Shown here piece by piece: positions 37,903-46,893 of a stretch of DNA of 64,000 nt. The stretch lies in NCBI GenBank assembly GCA_023150275.1, contig JAKLLG010000004.1:124001-188000 (forward strand). Reading direction: 5' to 3'. The notes beneath the pieces were generated by a model, which worked only from the letters and a program-made list of their open reading frames with translations, was not told the origin of the DNA and made no database searches. The position numbers were made by a program, and so were the translations under genes. Each line of letters begins with the position of its first letter. Positions within the stretch are counted from its first letter, which is position 1. The stretch comes from Rhodocyclaceae bacterium. GTDB taxonomy: Bacteria; Pseudomonadota; Gammaproteobacteria; Burkholderiales; Rhodocyclaceae.

Positions 37903-38516
37903 GCATGCAGATTCGCGCGCGACGCCATACCCTCGCCATCGCCACCCTGCTCGCCGTGATTGCCGCACCGGCAAGCGCCGAGCGTGCCGACCGCGACAAG
38001 CCGATCAGTCTGGAGGCCAACCGCATCAGTGTGGACGACGTCAAGAAGGTCCAGATCTACGACGGCAATGTCGTACTCACGCAGGGCACCCTCGTGATCC
38101 GCTCCGACCGTATCGTCGTATCGCAGGATGCCGATGGCTTCCAGAAGGGCGTCGCCACTGGCGGCCCGGGCGGTCTGGCGCGCTTCAAGCAGAAGCGTGA
38201 GGGCCAGAACGAGTATATCGAGGGCGAAGCCGAGCGCATCGAACACGATGCGCGCAGCGAGACGACCCAGTTCTTCGTGCGCGCCTGGGTGCGCAGCGGG
38301 CTCGATGAGGTCAAGGGCAACTACATTTCGTACGACAGCGTGAATGAACGCTACCAGGTCTCGTCCGGCGTCTCCGCCGACGGCAAGGGCCCGGCCAAAA
38401 CCGAAGGTGGCCGCGTCCGCGCGATCATCCAGCCCAAGGGCAAGAGCGATGGCGAAGCCGCGAAGGGTGACCCGCTGACGCTGAAACCTTCCGCCAACCT
38501 CCCGAACAAGGAGTAA
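37899..38516 (+). CDS. lptA: LPS transport periplasmic protein LptA
   Basis: A 205-residue periplasmic protein with a signal peptide ending near APASA and one OstA/LptA beta-jellyroll ([33 protein letters not shown]). It forms the bridge that carries LPS to LptD. A Lys/Gly-rich tail follows. The usual next genes, lptB and rpoN, are not here; an enoyl-CoA hydratase follows after 7 bases. Confidence 0.93.
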   Translation: MSMQIRARRHTLAIATLLAVIAAPASAERADRDKPISLEANRISVDDVKKVQIYDGNVVLTQGTLVIRSDRIVVSQDADGFQKGVATGGPGGLARFKQKREGQNEYIEGEAERIEHDARSETTQFFVRAWVRSGLDEVKGNYISYDSVNERYQVSSGVSADGKGPAKTEGGRVRAIIQPKGKSDGEAAKGDPLTLKPSANLPNKE

Positions 38517-38523
38517 CGAGTTC

Positions 38524-39300
38524 ATGAGTCCCGAATTCATCGTCGCCGAGCAGCGCGGTCGCGTCGGCCTGATCACGCTGAACCGGCCGAAGCAGCTCAA
38601 CGCCCTCTGCGACCAACTGGTGGAGGAGATGAAGACGGCGCTCGACGCCTTCGAGGCCGACGAGGGTATAGGCTGCATCGTCATCACCGGCTCGGAGAAG
38701 GCCTTCGCCGCCGGCGCCGACATCACGGCGATGAAGGATTTCTCGTACATGGACGCCTACAAGGCCGACTACATCACGCGCAACTGGGAGCGGGTGAAAA
38801 CCTGCCGCAAACCGGTCATCGCCGCGGTGGCCGGCTATGCACTGGGCGGCGGCTGCGAGCTGGCGATGATGTGCGACTTCATCATCGCCGCCGACACCGC
38901 CCAGTTCGGGCAGCCCGAGATCAAGCTCGGCACGCTGCCCGGCGCCGGCGGCAGCCAGCGCCTGCCGCGTGCCGTCGGCAAGGCGAAGGCGATGGACATG
39001 TGCCTCACCGCGCGCATGATGAATGCCGAGGAAGCCGAGCGTGCCGGCCTCGTCTCACGCATCGTGCCGGCCGACAAGCTGCTCGACGAAGCCATGGATG
39101 CAGCGACGAAGATCGCCACCTTCTCGCTGCCGGCGGTGATGATGGTCAAGGAATCGGTCAATCGCGCCTTCGAATCCTCACTGCAGGAAGGTCTGCTCTT
39201 CGAGCGCCGCGTCTTTCACGCCTCCTTCGCGCTGGAAGACCAGAAGGAAGGAATGGCGGCCTTTGCCGAGAAACGCAAGCCGGAATTCAAACACCGCTGA
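38524..39300 (+). CDS. enoyl-CoA hydratase
   Basis: A 258-residue crotonase. The oxyanion-hole segment [18 protein letters not shown] with the first catalytic Glu, and [20 protein letters not shown] with the second catalytic Glu are complete, predicting hydration of short-chain 2-enoyl-CoA in beta-oxidation. PaaF-like 2,3-dehydroadipyl-CoA hydratase is an alternative, given paaK elsewhere in the window. It starts 7 bases after lptA, so it may share that transcript. Confidence 0.9.
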   Translation: MSPEFIVAEQRGRVGLITLNRPKQLNALCDQLVEEMKTALDAFEADEGIGCIVITGSEKAFAAGADITAMKDFSYMDAYKADYITRNWERVKTCRKPVIAAVAGYALGGGCELAMMCDFIIAADTAQFGQPEIKLGTLPGAGGSQRLPRAVGKAKAMDMCLTARMMNAEEAERAGLVSRIVPADKLLDEAMDAATKIATFSLPAVMMVKESVNRAFESSLQEGLLFERRVFHASFALEDQKEGMAAFAEKRKPEFKHR

Positions 39301-39422
39301 CGGGGCGCCGGAAACCACCTGCTGCTCCGCGATCAAACAGCGTTTGAATCACACTGAAATGTTTTTGTAACATACTGTTTATTCATGATAATATTATTTT
39401 TGTGCGGCGCACAAAAAAATAC

Positions 39423-39450
39423 TTGACATTGGAAAACTCCCCTCTATAAT
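39423..39450 (+). promoter_or_regulatory. near-perfect sigma-70 promoter of the first phasin
   Basis: TTGACA (39423-39428) and TATAAT (39445-39450) match both consensus boxes exactly, with a 16-base spacer, inside an unusually AT-rich stretch. Transcription would start near 39457, leaving a leader of about 75 bases. This predicts one of the strongest promoters in the window, suitable for an abundant granule protein. Confidence 0.9.
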
Positions 39451-39460
39451 TGGGATCATG

Positions 39461-39471
39461 CTGCAGCGCAA
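39461..39471 (+). promoter_or_regulatory. possible PhaR operator
   Basis: CTGCAGCGCAA lies right at the predicted transcription start of the phasin gene. It matches the CTGC-N3-GCAG form reported for PhaR, the PHA-responsive phasin repressor, in 7 of 8 positions. No phaR gene is in the window. Confidence 0.4.
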
Positions 39472-39531
39472 CATGTTGGAAAGCGTGCGGTGCTGCATAA
39501 AAGCCCTAACCCCATTGATAGGAGATTGACC

Positions 39532-40092
39532 ATGTTTGCTACCCCGGAACAGTTCGCCGCCGCCAACAAGGCTGCCGTCGAGTCCCTGCTGACCCTCGCC
39601 AACACCGCCCTGGCTTCAGCCGAGCGCGTTGCTGCCCTGAACCTGAACACCGCCCGTTCGGTGCTGGAAGACGGCGTTTCGAACACCAAGGCCCTGCTCG
39701 GCGCCAAGGACGTGCAGGAAGCCCTGTCGGTCCAGGCCGGCATCGCCCAGCCGAACGTTGAGAAGGCCGTTGCCTACTCGCGTAGCGTTTACGAAATCTC
39801 GGCCCAGACCCAGGAAGAGTTCGCCAAGGTTCTGGAAGTCCAGTTCAGCGAGTTCCAGAAGTCGGTCGCCGGCCTGCTGGACAAGGCTGCCAAGTCGGCT
39901 CCGGCTGGCTCGGACGTCGCTGTTGCCGCTGTCAAGTCGGCCATCGCTGCCGCCAACTCGGCTTTCGACAGCATGAACAAGGCTGCCAAGCAAGTCGCTG
40001 AAATCGCCGAAGCGAACGTCGCTGCCGCGACCAACGCCACGGTCAAGGCTGTCGGCGCCACCGCCTCGGCTGGCAAGAAGAAGGCCGCCTGA
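39532..40092 (+). CDS. phasin (PHA granule-associated protein)
   Basis: A 186-residue phasin-family protein, almost wholly alpha-helical and rich in Ala, with the family start MFATPEQFAAANKAAVESLL and an Ala/Lys-rich C-terminus. Phasins coat polyhydroxyalkanoate granules and limit their size. TAGGAG precedes the ATG. A consensus promoter lies upstream and a strong terminator follows, so it is a single-gene unit. No PHA synthase gene is nearby. Confidence 0.92.
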   Translation: MFATPEQFAAANKAAVESLLTLANTALASAERVAALNLNTARSVLEDGVSNTKALLGAKDVQEALSVQAGIAQPNVEKAVAYSRSVYEISAQTQEEFAKVLEVQFSEFQKSVAGLLDKAAKSAPAGSDVAVAAVKSAIAAANSAFDSMNKAAKQVAEIAEANVAAATNATVKAVGATASAGKKKAA

Positions 40093-40107
40093 TCGGTATC
40101 CTCCTCG

Positions 40108-40139
40108 AAAAAGCCCCCGAATTGATCGGGGGCTTTTTT
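40108..40139 (+). terminator. rho-independent terminator after the first phasin
   Basis: The arms AAAAAGCCCCCGA and TCGGGGGCTTTTT (with the 5-base ATTGA loop) form a long stem followed by T and G. The A/T flanks make it bidirectional in principle. Confidence 0.92.
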
Positions 40140-40228
40140 GCATTTGCGGTTCAGATCAAATGGATTCTGTAACCATACGCTCTATACTGAAATATTGAAC
40201 GACACCACTACGCTACCGGAGGAATGCA

Positions 40229-40780
40229 ATGAGCAACAACAATCTCGACCAACTCGCTGCCGCCCAGAAAGCCAACGCCGAAGTCATGATGGCGCTCATG
40301 CGCACCGCCTTCGAGGGCATGGAAAAGCTGGCCGCACTGAACATGACCGCCAGCCGTGAATTCTTCAACGCCAGCGTGGCCAACGCCCAGCAGCTGATGA
40401 GCGCGAAGGATGCGCAGGAACTGGCGAAGATCAACTCTTCGTTGTCACAGCCGAACGTGCAGAAGCTGATGGACTACTCGCGCAACATCTACGATCTGGT
40501 CACCCAGTTGCAGCAGGAAGTCACCCAGGTGATGGATGCGCAATACAACAGCTTCTCGAAGAAAGCTTCGGCCACGATCGCCCAGACCTCGGCACAGGCG
40601 CCAGTCGGTGGCGATGTTTTCGCCGCGGCGATGAAGTCGATGCTCGATGCGACCAATCAGGCCTTCGGCAACATGCAGAACATGGCCAAGCAGATGACCG
40701 AGATTGCTGATGCCAACCTGCAAGCGGCTTCGACGGCAACCGCCAAGGCTGTCAGCGCAACAACGCCCAAGAAGAAATAA
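40229..40780 (+). CDS. second phasin
   Basis: A 183-residue phasin-family protein, clearly related to the upstream phasin (LAALNMTASREFFNASVANAQ; SLSQPNVQKLMDYSR) and ending in TPKKK. GGAGGA precedes the ATG. It has its own terminator and probably its own weaker promoter (TATACT at 40183-40188), so the two copies can be expressed separately. A tandem duplication followed by divergence is likely. Confidence 0.92.
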   Translation: MSNNNLDQLAAAQKANAEVMMALMRTAFEGMEKLAALNMTASREFFNASVANAQQLMSAKDAQELAKINSSLSQPNVQKLMDYSRNIYDLVTQLQQEVTQVMDAQYNSFSKKASATIAQTSAQAPVGGDVFAAAMKSMLDATNQAFGNMQNMAKQMTEIADANLQAASTATAKAVSATTPKKK

Positions 40781-40800
40781 GGCGTGAGCCGCTCACCGGA

Positions 40801-40826
40801 AACCCGGCCACTGGCCGGGTTTTTTG
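40801..40826 (+). terminator. rho-independent terminator after the second phasin
   Basis: The 9-bp perfect arms AACCCGGCC (40801-40809) and GGCCGGGTT (40813-40821) enclose a 3-base loop and run into a T-tract. Confidence 0.92.
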
Positions 40827-40904
40827 TTGCCGACAGGATTTTCGTGCAATTTGCGCCATACGGCCCACGTGCCGTTAGCGCCCGTCAAAAGCCAAAAAAA
40901 ACAC

Positions 40905-41684
40905 TCAGGATTGCAAATCGCGCCAAACCCAGTCGATGCCCCGCTTTTCGATCTCGATACGGATTTCTTCCATCGCGCGATCCACCAGCGCCGGTTCGCC
41001 CTCGACCCCCAGTTCGAGGTGCCGTCGTTCCTTGCCGGCCAGTGACGGCAGCGAAAACAGCCGCAGCGTCGGGTAGTCAGCGACGATGCGCTCCATCAGG
41101 CCGAGCAGCGCACTCTCGTAGGCTTTGTCGCCGGTGAGCAGGAAGGCCTTCTCGACCTTGGCCGCGCGGAACTGCTCGCGATAGAACGTCTCCAGCGCCC
41201 ACTCGATCATCGGGTGTGCCATCTGCGGGAAGCCGGGCACGAAGTAGTGGTGCCGGCCCGGCACCATGAAGCCGGGGATGCGGTTGAACGGGTTCGGCAC
41301 GATCTGCGTGCCGGCCGGGAAGCTCACCAGTTGCAGGCGTTCCGGCGTCATGTCGTCGCCGAAGCGGACCTTCGCCTCGGCAACGCCTTCGGGACTGATC
41401 TCGAGGCCGACGCCAAGCGCCGCCGCCACGGCCTGCCGCGTATGGTCGTCCGGGGTGTTGCCGATGCCGCCGCAGGAGAAGACCACGTCGCCGGAGGCCA
41501 GTGTCCGGCGGAAGGTTTCGGTCAGCCGGGTACGGTCGTCGCCGAGGTACTCGACCCAGGAGAGTCGCAGGCCGCGGGCGCCGAGCATCTCGGCGATCTT
41601 CGCGAAATGCCTGTCCTGCCGCTTGCCGGAGAGAATCTCGTCGCCGATGATGATTGCGCCAAAGTTCATACCCTCGGTTTTCAT
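40905..41684 (-). CDS. CinA/MoaB-like molybdopterin-binding-domain protein
   Basis: A 259-residue protein with the MoCF-biosynthesis fold seen in CinA N-termini: FGAIIIGDEILSGKRQDRH near the start and VVFSCGGIGNTPDDHT near residue 71. CinA-type proteins are linked to NMN deamidation or ADP-ribose pyrophosphatase activity, but this short form has no C-terminal deamidase domain. The ATG at 41684 overlaps the upstream stop (ATGA). Function is not decided by sequence. Confidence 0.82.
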   Translation of the reverse strand: MKTEGMNFGAIIIGDEILSGKRQDRHFAKIAEMLGARGLRLSWVEYLGDDRTRLTETFRRTLASGDVVFSCGGIGNTPDDHTRQAVAAALGVGLEISPEGVAEAKVRFGDDMTPERLQLVSFPAGTQIVPNPFNRIPGFMVPGRHHYFVPGFPQMAHPMIEWALETFYREQFRAAKVEKAFLLTGDKAYESALLGLMERIVADYPTLRLFSLPSLAGKERRHLELGVEGEPALVDRAMEEIRIEIEKRGIDWVWRDLQS

Positions 41685-42421
41685 AACCTTCTCGCCTCCC
41701 CCTCGATGATCACGCTCGCCCCGTCGCGCTCGCGACGCAGCGCCTGCAAGCCGTAATGCACGTAGGCCAGCGCGCCGAAGGCGGGCGCCAGCAACCCGAC
41801 GAAGGGCACGTGCGCGAGCAGGCCGAGCAGCACACCGAGCAGCAGCAGCTTGCCGCGGTGCTTGTCGAAGATCGCCTTCCACTCGTCCTTGGTCGCATGC
41901 AGCGCCAGTGCATCGTAGGCGAAGGTGCGCCGGTTCAGCCAGGCCAGCCAGTAGATCGGCAGCACCAATCCCATGCCCGGAATCAGCCACAGCGGCAGCG
42001 TACCGATCCAGCCGATGATGAACCCTGTCGCCGCGAGCAGACTGTTCGCGGTCGAGGCCACCACGCTGTCGTCGCCCTTGCGCATCACGTCCGGATACTC
42101 GCGGTCGCCAATTTCCTTGACCAGCATCGGCACAATGAAGATCGCGGCAAGCAGCATCGCCGTCATGTAAGCGAGGGCGAATACGGCCAGCCAGCCGCCG
42201 ACCCAGCCCAGCACCTTGGCCAGCCACAGCGCACCCCAGCTGGAAAGCCAGGTCAGCGGTGGAAAATCGAGCAGTTGCGCAACGAACCAGTCGAGCGCGA
42301 AGAAAGCGAGCAGCAGCCAGACCAGCAGCGCGACGATCGCGGGCCCGATCAGGCGCGACCAGATGCGCCCCTCCTGCAGGTTGTTGAGACTACGCACCAA
42401 GGCATTGAAAACTTCAACCAC
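41681..42421 (-). CDS. EI24-domain (CysZ-like) membrane protein
   Basis: A 246-residue membrane protein with about five hydrophobic segments and the EI24/CysZ domain (ALVRSLNNL at the start, SNSLLAATGFIIGW, PIYWLAWLNRR with the conserved acidic region near 165). CysZ takes up sulfate, but many members are uncharacterised. The start is a GTG at 42421 overlapping the hrpA end by 8 bases; the stop overlaps the CinA-like start. Confidence 0.8.
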   Translation of the reverse strand: MVEVFNALVRSLNNLQEGRIWSRLIGPAIVALLVWLLLAFFALDWFVAQLLDFPPLTWLSSWGALWLAKVLGWVGGWLAVFALAYMTAMLLAAIFIVPMLVKEIGDREYPDVMRKGDDSVVASTANSLLAATGFIIGWIGTLPLWLIPGMGLVLPIYWLAWLNRRTFAYDALALHATKDEWKAIFDKHRGKLLLLGVLLGLLAHVPFVGLLAPAFGALAYVHYGLQALRRERDGASVIIEGEARRL

Positions 42422-45400
42422 GAGACAGACCCTCCCATGTTTTCTGCAGCCGCTTCGTCGACACCGGCGTCGGCGTCTTCAGTTCCTGCGCGAACAACGA
42501 CACGCGCAGTTCCTCGAGCAGCCAGCGGAACTGCTCCAGATTCTCGTCGATCATGCCCTGCTTCGCCAGGGCGCCGACACGGCGTTCGTAGTTGGTCCAC
42601 AGCGGTGCGAACTCGGCCATCAGGCGGGCATCGCGGGCCGGGTCTGCCTTGAGCTTGTCGAGCCGCAGCGCCGCCGCCTTCAGGTAGCGCGGGTAGTGCT
42701 GCAGGCGTTCGAAGGGCGTCGCGGCGACGAAGCGCTTGCCCATCAGCCGCGCCACCTGCACCTCGATGTCCTTCACCGTCGCCGCATGCGCCTTGAAGGC
42801 CGGCAGTTTCTTCAGCAGCGCCTGCCATTCGGTCAGCACCAGTCCGACAAGGCGGCAGATCTCCTGCGACAGCAGGCCGAGCCGCGACTTCGCCTCGGTG
42901 CAGCGCGTGCGGAACTGCGCTTCGGTTTGCGGCAGCGGCGCGGTCAGGCAGGCACGGGCGAAGACGATGTCGATCAATTGCTGCTTCAGCTCGTCGACCG
43001 TCATCAGCCCCATCGCCTGGATGCCCATCTGCGGCAGGCCGGGCAGGTTCTTCTCGAAGTACTTCAGCTGCTCCTTGAACTGGATCTTGAACAGCCGCAC
43101 CAGCCCCTTCTCGTGCGCGGCGCGGGCTTCCTCGGGCGAGTCGAAGACCTTCAGCGAAACTGAACCACCTTGGCTCTCGCCGTCATCGGTCAGTCCCGGG
43201 TAGCCGAGCAGCATCTGGCCGCCGACCTCGACTTCCATCAGCTCCGGCAGTTCGCCGAAGCTCCAGTCGGTGAGGCCGGAAAATTCCGACGGCGCCTCGT
43301 GCTTCTCGGCGAACTCGGTCTTCGCCTGTCCGCCCCACTCGGCACGCAGCTCGGTCAGGTTGCGGCGCATGTCGAGCTGGCGGCCATGCTCGTCGACCAG
43401 CTTGAAATTCATCGACAGATGCGCCGGCAGCTCGCCGGGGCGGAAGGCGTCCGGCGTCACCGCCCAGCCGCGCGCATTCAGGCCGCGCGTTTCCATGATG
43501 AAGGCGATCAGCGCCGGGACCAGCCCCTTGTCGGCTGGCGGCACCTTCTCGGCGAACTCGGCGGCGAACTCCGGCACCGGTACCAGCTTGGCGCGGATCT
43601 TCTGCGGCAGCGTCTTCACCAGCTGCAGCACCTTCTCCTTGAGCAGCCCCGGCACCAGCCATTCGCAGCGCAGCGCCGGCACCTGGTTGAGGTGCGGCAG
43701 CGGCACGGTCAGCGTCACGCCATCCTTCGGCGAGCCCGGCTCGAAGTGATAGGTGAGCGCGTACTCCACGCCGCCGAGCTTGATCTGCGAGGGGAAGGCG
43801 TCGGTCGTGACGCCCGCCGCCTCGTGGCGCATCAGGTCCTCGCGCTTGAGGAACAAGCGCTTCGGGTTTTCGCGCTCGGCTTCCTTGCGCCACTTGTCGA
43901 AGTCGGCGCCGTTGTGGATGCCTTCCGGAATCACGTGGTCGTAGAAGGCGTAGATCAGTTCGTCGTCGACCAGCACGTCCGGCCGGCGCGACTTGTGCTC
44001 GAGCGACTCGATCTCGGCCATCAGTTTCTTGTTGTGCTGCCAGAACGGCCAGCGCCGCGCGAAGTCCTCGTTGATCTCGCCGCCGACCAGGCCCTGGCGG
44101 ATGAAGATCTCGCGCGCCTCGGCCGGATTCATCGGCCCGAAGTTCACGCGCTTCTTCGGATTGACGACGATGCCGTAGAGCGTCGAGCGCTCCCAGGCCG
44201 CGACCTGCATCGCCTTCTGCTCCCAGTGCGGATCGAAGTAGCTGCGCCGGATCAGGTGAGCCCCCACTTCTTCCAGCCAGAGCGGATCGACGCGGGCGAT
44301 GCAGCGGGCGTACAGCTTGCTCGTCTCGGTGATCTCACTCGCCATCAGCCAGCGCCCCACCTTCTTCTGCAGCGGCGACGACGGATGGACGAGGAACTTG
44401 ATGCCATGCGCGCCGAGGAAGTACATCGAATCCTCGGAACGGCAGCCGAGGTTGCCGAGCAGGCCGGTGAGCAGCGCCTTGTGGATCGCATCGTACTTGG
44501 CAGGCTCAATCACAAGTGACTGCGAGCCCTGCGAGCTTGCAGGCGCCCCCTTCCCCGGGAAGGGGGCTGGGGGGTTGGCCTCTTCCATCTTCCACCCCTG
44601 TTCGCCGATCAGGGCGTGCAGCTGCGAGTGGATGTCGCGCCACTCGCGCATGCGGTTGGCCGACAGGAAATTCGCGTGGCAGACCTGCACCAGCTTCCTT
44701 TGCGACTTCTTGTGCTCGATCTCGTTGCCGTACCAGTTCCACAGTTTCAGCCAGGAGAGGAACTCGGACTTCTCGTCGGCCCACTTGGCGTGCGCCGCAT
44801 CGGCCGTGCCCTGCTTCTCCTGCGGCCGTTCGCGCGGGTCCTGCACCGAAAGCGCGGCGGCGATGACCAGCACTTCCTTGAGGCAGCCGCCGTCGCGGGC
44901 GGCGACGATCATCCGGGCGATGCGCGGGTCGAGCGGCAGCTTGGCCAGGCCGTGGCCGATGCCGGTCAGCCCGTTGCTGTCGTCGAGGGCGTTCAGTTCC
45001 TGCAGCAGCTGGTAGCCGTCGGCCACCGCACGCGACGACGGCGCTTCGAGGAACGGGAATTGTTCGATGTCGCCGAGATGCAACGACTTCATGCGCAGGA
45101 TGACGCCGGCCAGCGAGGAGCGCAGGATTTCCGGATCGGTGAAGGCCGGCCGCGCCTTGAGCCCGGCCTCATCGTAGAGGCGGATGCAGATGCCGGCGGC
45201 GACGCGGCCGCAACGGCCGGCGCGCTGGTTGGCGGCGGCCTGCGAGATCTTCTCGACCTGCAGCTGCTCGACCTTGTTGCGGTACGAGTAGCGCTTGACG
45301 CGGGCGAGCCCGGTATCGACGACGTAGCGGATGCCCGGCACCGTCAGCGAGGTTTCGGCGACGTTGGTCGCCAGCACGATGCGTCGCCCGGTATGTGGCT

Positions 45401-46379
45401 TGAAGATGCGCGACTGCTCCTCGGCGGAGAGGCGGGCGAAGAGCGGCAAAATCTCGGTGTGCGGCGGGTGATGCTTGCGCAGCGCCTCGGCGGCATCGCG
45501 GATCTCGCGTTCGCCGGGCAGGAAGACCAGTACGTCGCCCGGCCCCTCGCGGTGCAGCTCGTCGCAGGCATCGACCAGCGCGTCGTAGAGGTCGCGCTGG
45601 TCCTCGCGCTCGGCTTCCTCGGTCTCGACCGGGCGATAACGCACTTCGACCGGGAACAGCCGGCCGGACACCTCGATCACCGGTGCATCGTGGAAGTGCT
45701 TCGAGAAGCGTTCGGCGTCGATCGTCGCCGAGGTGATGATCAGCTTCAGATCCGGACGCTTCGGCAGCAGCGTCTTCAGGTAGCCGAGCAGGAAGTCGAT
45801 GTTCAGGCTGCGCTCGTGCGCCTCGTCGATGATCAGCGTGTCGTACGCGCTCAGCGACGGGTCGCCCTGCGTCTCGGCGAGCAGGATGCCGTCGGTCATC
45901 AGCTTGACGAAGGTTTCCGGGATCGTGCGCTCGGTGAAGCGGATCTTGTAGCCGACCAGGCTGCCGAGCTCGGTCTTCAGCTCCTGCGCGATGCGCGCGG
46001 CGGTCGCGCGCGCAGCGATGCGGCGCGGCTGCGTGTGGCCGATCAGGCCGGTAGCGCCAAGGCCGAGTTCGAGGCAGATCTTCGGCAGCTGCGTCGTCTT
46101 GCCCGAACCGGTCTCACCGCAGACGATGACCACCTGATGCTCGGCGACCAGCTTGGCGATCTCGGCCCGCCGCGTATTGACCGGCAGGTCCTCGTCGTAC
46201 TCCGGCTGGGGCAGTCGCGCGCGGCGCTTCTGCACGATCTCCGACGAGCGCTTGGCCAGGGCATCGAAATCGGCACGCGCCTTGTCCTTCTTGGTGCCCT
46301 GCGCCGACTTCAGGTCGCGCAACAGGGCTTTCAGCCGCCGCCGGTCGCTGGCGAGGCAGTCGTCGAGTTCGATGCGCAT
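42414..46379 (-). CDS. hrpA: ATP-dependent RNA helicase HrpA
   Basis: A 1321-residue DEAH-box helicase, the normal HrpA length. Walker A GETGSGKTTQ lies near residue 90, DEAHER near 183, and SATIDAERF and QRAGRCGRV follow; the OB-fold and HrpA C-terminal region complete it. HrpA acts on RNA and stalled ribosomes. The ATG at 46379 shares a base with the crcB stop (TGATG); the longer open frame upstream is antisense to crcB. A palindromic in-frame insertion lies near residues 600-615. Confidence 0.93.
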   Translation of the reverse strand: MRIELDDCLASDRRRLKALLRDLKSAQGTKKDKARADFDALAKRSSEIVQKRRARLPQPEYDEDLPVNTRRAEIAKLVAEHQVVIVCGETGSGKTTQLPKICLELGLGATGLIGHTQPRRIAARATAARIAQELKTELGSLVGYKIRFTERTIPETFVKLMTDGILLAETQGDPSLSAYDTLIIDEAHERSLNIDFLLGYLKTLLPKRPDLKLIITSATIDAERFSKHFHDAPVIEVSGRLFPVEVRYRPVETEEAEREDQRDLYDALVDACDELHREGPGDVLVFLPGEREIRDAAEALRKHHPPHTEILPLFARLSAEEQSRIFKPHTGRRIVLATNVAETSLTVPGIRYVVDTGLARVKRYSYRNKVEQLQVEKISQAAANQRAGRCGRVAAGICIRLYDEAGLKARPAFTDPEILRSSLAGVILRMKSLHLGDIEQFPFLEAPSSRAVADGYQLLQELNALDDSNGLTGIGHGLAKLPLDPRIARMIVAARDGGCLKEVLVIAAALSVQDPRERPQEKQGTADAAHAKWADEKSEFLSWLKLWNWYGNEIEHKKSQRKLVQVCHANFLSANRMREWRDIHSQLHALIGEQGWKMEEANPPAPFPGKGAPASSQGSQSLVIEPAKYDAIHKALLTGLLGNLGCRSEDSMYFLGAHGIKFLVHPSSPLQKKVGRWLMASEITETSKLYARCIARVDPLWLEEVGAHLIRRSYFDPHWEQKAMQVAAWERSTLYGIVVNPKKRVNFGPMNPAEAREIFIRQGLVGGEINEDFARRWPFWQHNKKLMAEIESLEHKSRRPDVLVDDELIYAFYDHVIPEGIHNGADFDKWRKEAERENPKRLFLKREDLMRHEAAGVTTDAFPSQIKLGGVEYALTYHFEPGSPKDGVTLTVPLPHLNQVPALRCEWLVPGLLKEKVLQLVKTLPQKIRAKLVPVPEFAAEFAEKVPPADKGLVPALIAFIMETRGLNARGWAVTPDAFRPGELPAHLSMNFKLVDEHGRQLDMRRNLTELRAEWGGQAKTEFAEKHEAPSEFSGLTDWSFGELPELMEVEVGGQMLLGYPGLTDDGESQGGSVSLKVFDSPEEARAAHEKGLVRLFKIQFKEQLKYFEKNLPGLPQMGIQAMGLMTVDELKQQLIDIVFARACLTAPLPQTEAQFRTRCTEAKSRLGLLSQEICRLVGLVLTEWQALLKKLPAFKAHAATVKDIEVQVARLMGKRFVAATPFERLQHYPRYLKAAALRLDKLKADPARDARLMAEFAPLWTNYERRVGALAKQGMIDENLEQFRWLLEELRVSLFAQELKTPTPVSTKRLQKTWEGLSRG
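44545..44567. repeat. palindrome inserted in-frame in hrpA
   Basis: The arms GCCCCCTTCCC (44545-44555) and GGGAAGGGGGC (44557-44567) are perfectly complementary around a single base. On the hrpA strand it encodes part of an insertion reading NPPAPFPGKGAPASS between two conserved parts of the helicase. Small palindromes that read as Pro-Pro-x-Pro-Phe-x-Gly are known as dispersed repeats in some bacterial genomes. Confidence 0.7.
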
Positions 46380-46771
46380 CAGGAGAAAATCTTGGTGGCG
46401 CCGACCGTGAGCAGACCGAGGTAAGTCATCAGCAGGGAGCCGGCCAGATGCACGCCGGCGAGCCCGAGCGCCCAGCCGATCTGGTGCGCGAGGAGGCGCT
46501 CGACGACCTCGGCGGAAAAGGTTGAGAAGGTTGTCAGCCCACCGAGAAACCCCGTGATGATGAACAGCTTCAGCGCCGGTGAAAGCCCGGAATTGAGGTG
46601 GAAAACACCGACCGCGACGCCAACCAGATAGCCACCGATCAGGTTGGCGGCCAGCGTGCCGAGCGGCAACATCACGAGCAGCGGGTTGAGCGCAAGGCCA
46701 AGCAGCCAGCGCGACCATGCCCCGAGGGCCGCTCCGATGCCGATCGCCAGAAAATTCGCGCCACTGATCAT
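46379..46771 (-). CDS. crcB: fluoride exporter CrcB (Fluc)
   Basis: A 130-residue four-helix membrane protein of the Fluc family. The conserved GAWSRWLLG, TLAANLIGGYLVG and GFLGGLTTFSTFS motifs include the Asn and Phe residues that line the fluoride path. It acts as a dual-topology dimer that lets F- leave the cell. I see no clear fluoride riboswitch upstream. Its stop overlaps the hrpA start. Confidence 0.93.
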   Translation of the reverse strand: MISGANFLAIGIGAALGAWSRWLLGLALNPLLVMLPLGTLAANLIGGYLVGVAVGVFHLNSGLSPALKLFIITGFLGGLTTFSTFSAEVVERLLAHQIGWALGLAGVHLAGSLLMTYLGLLTVGATKIFS

Positions 46772-46893
46772 GCCAGACTCATCTCATGCACTCGCCAGCC
46801 CGCATTCTATAACGGCGACCACGAGGCCGACGCTTCCGGCGGCAGGCGATCTGCTACGATCAGAGACTGACCCTACCCATGAGGAGCTTCCCA

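Noticed and set aside
46380-46718. N-terminal extension of hrpA
   Set aside because: It lies on crcB coding sequence in another frame; the ATG at 46379 overlaps the crcB stop and fits HrpA length.
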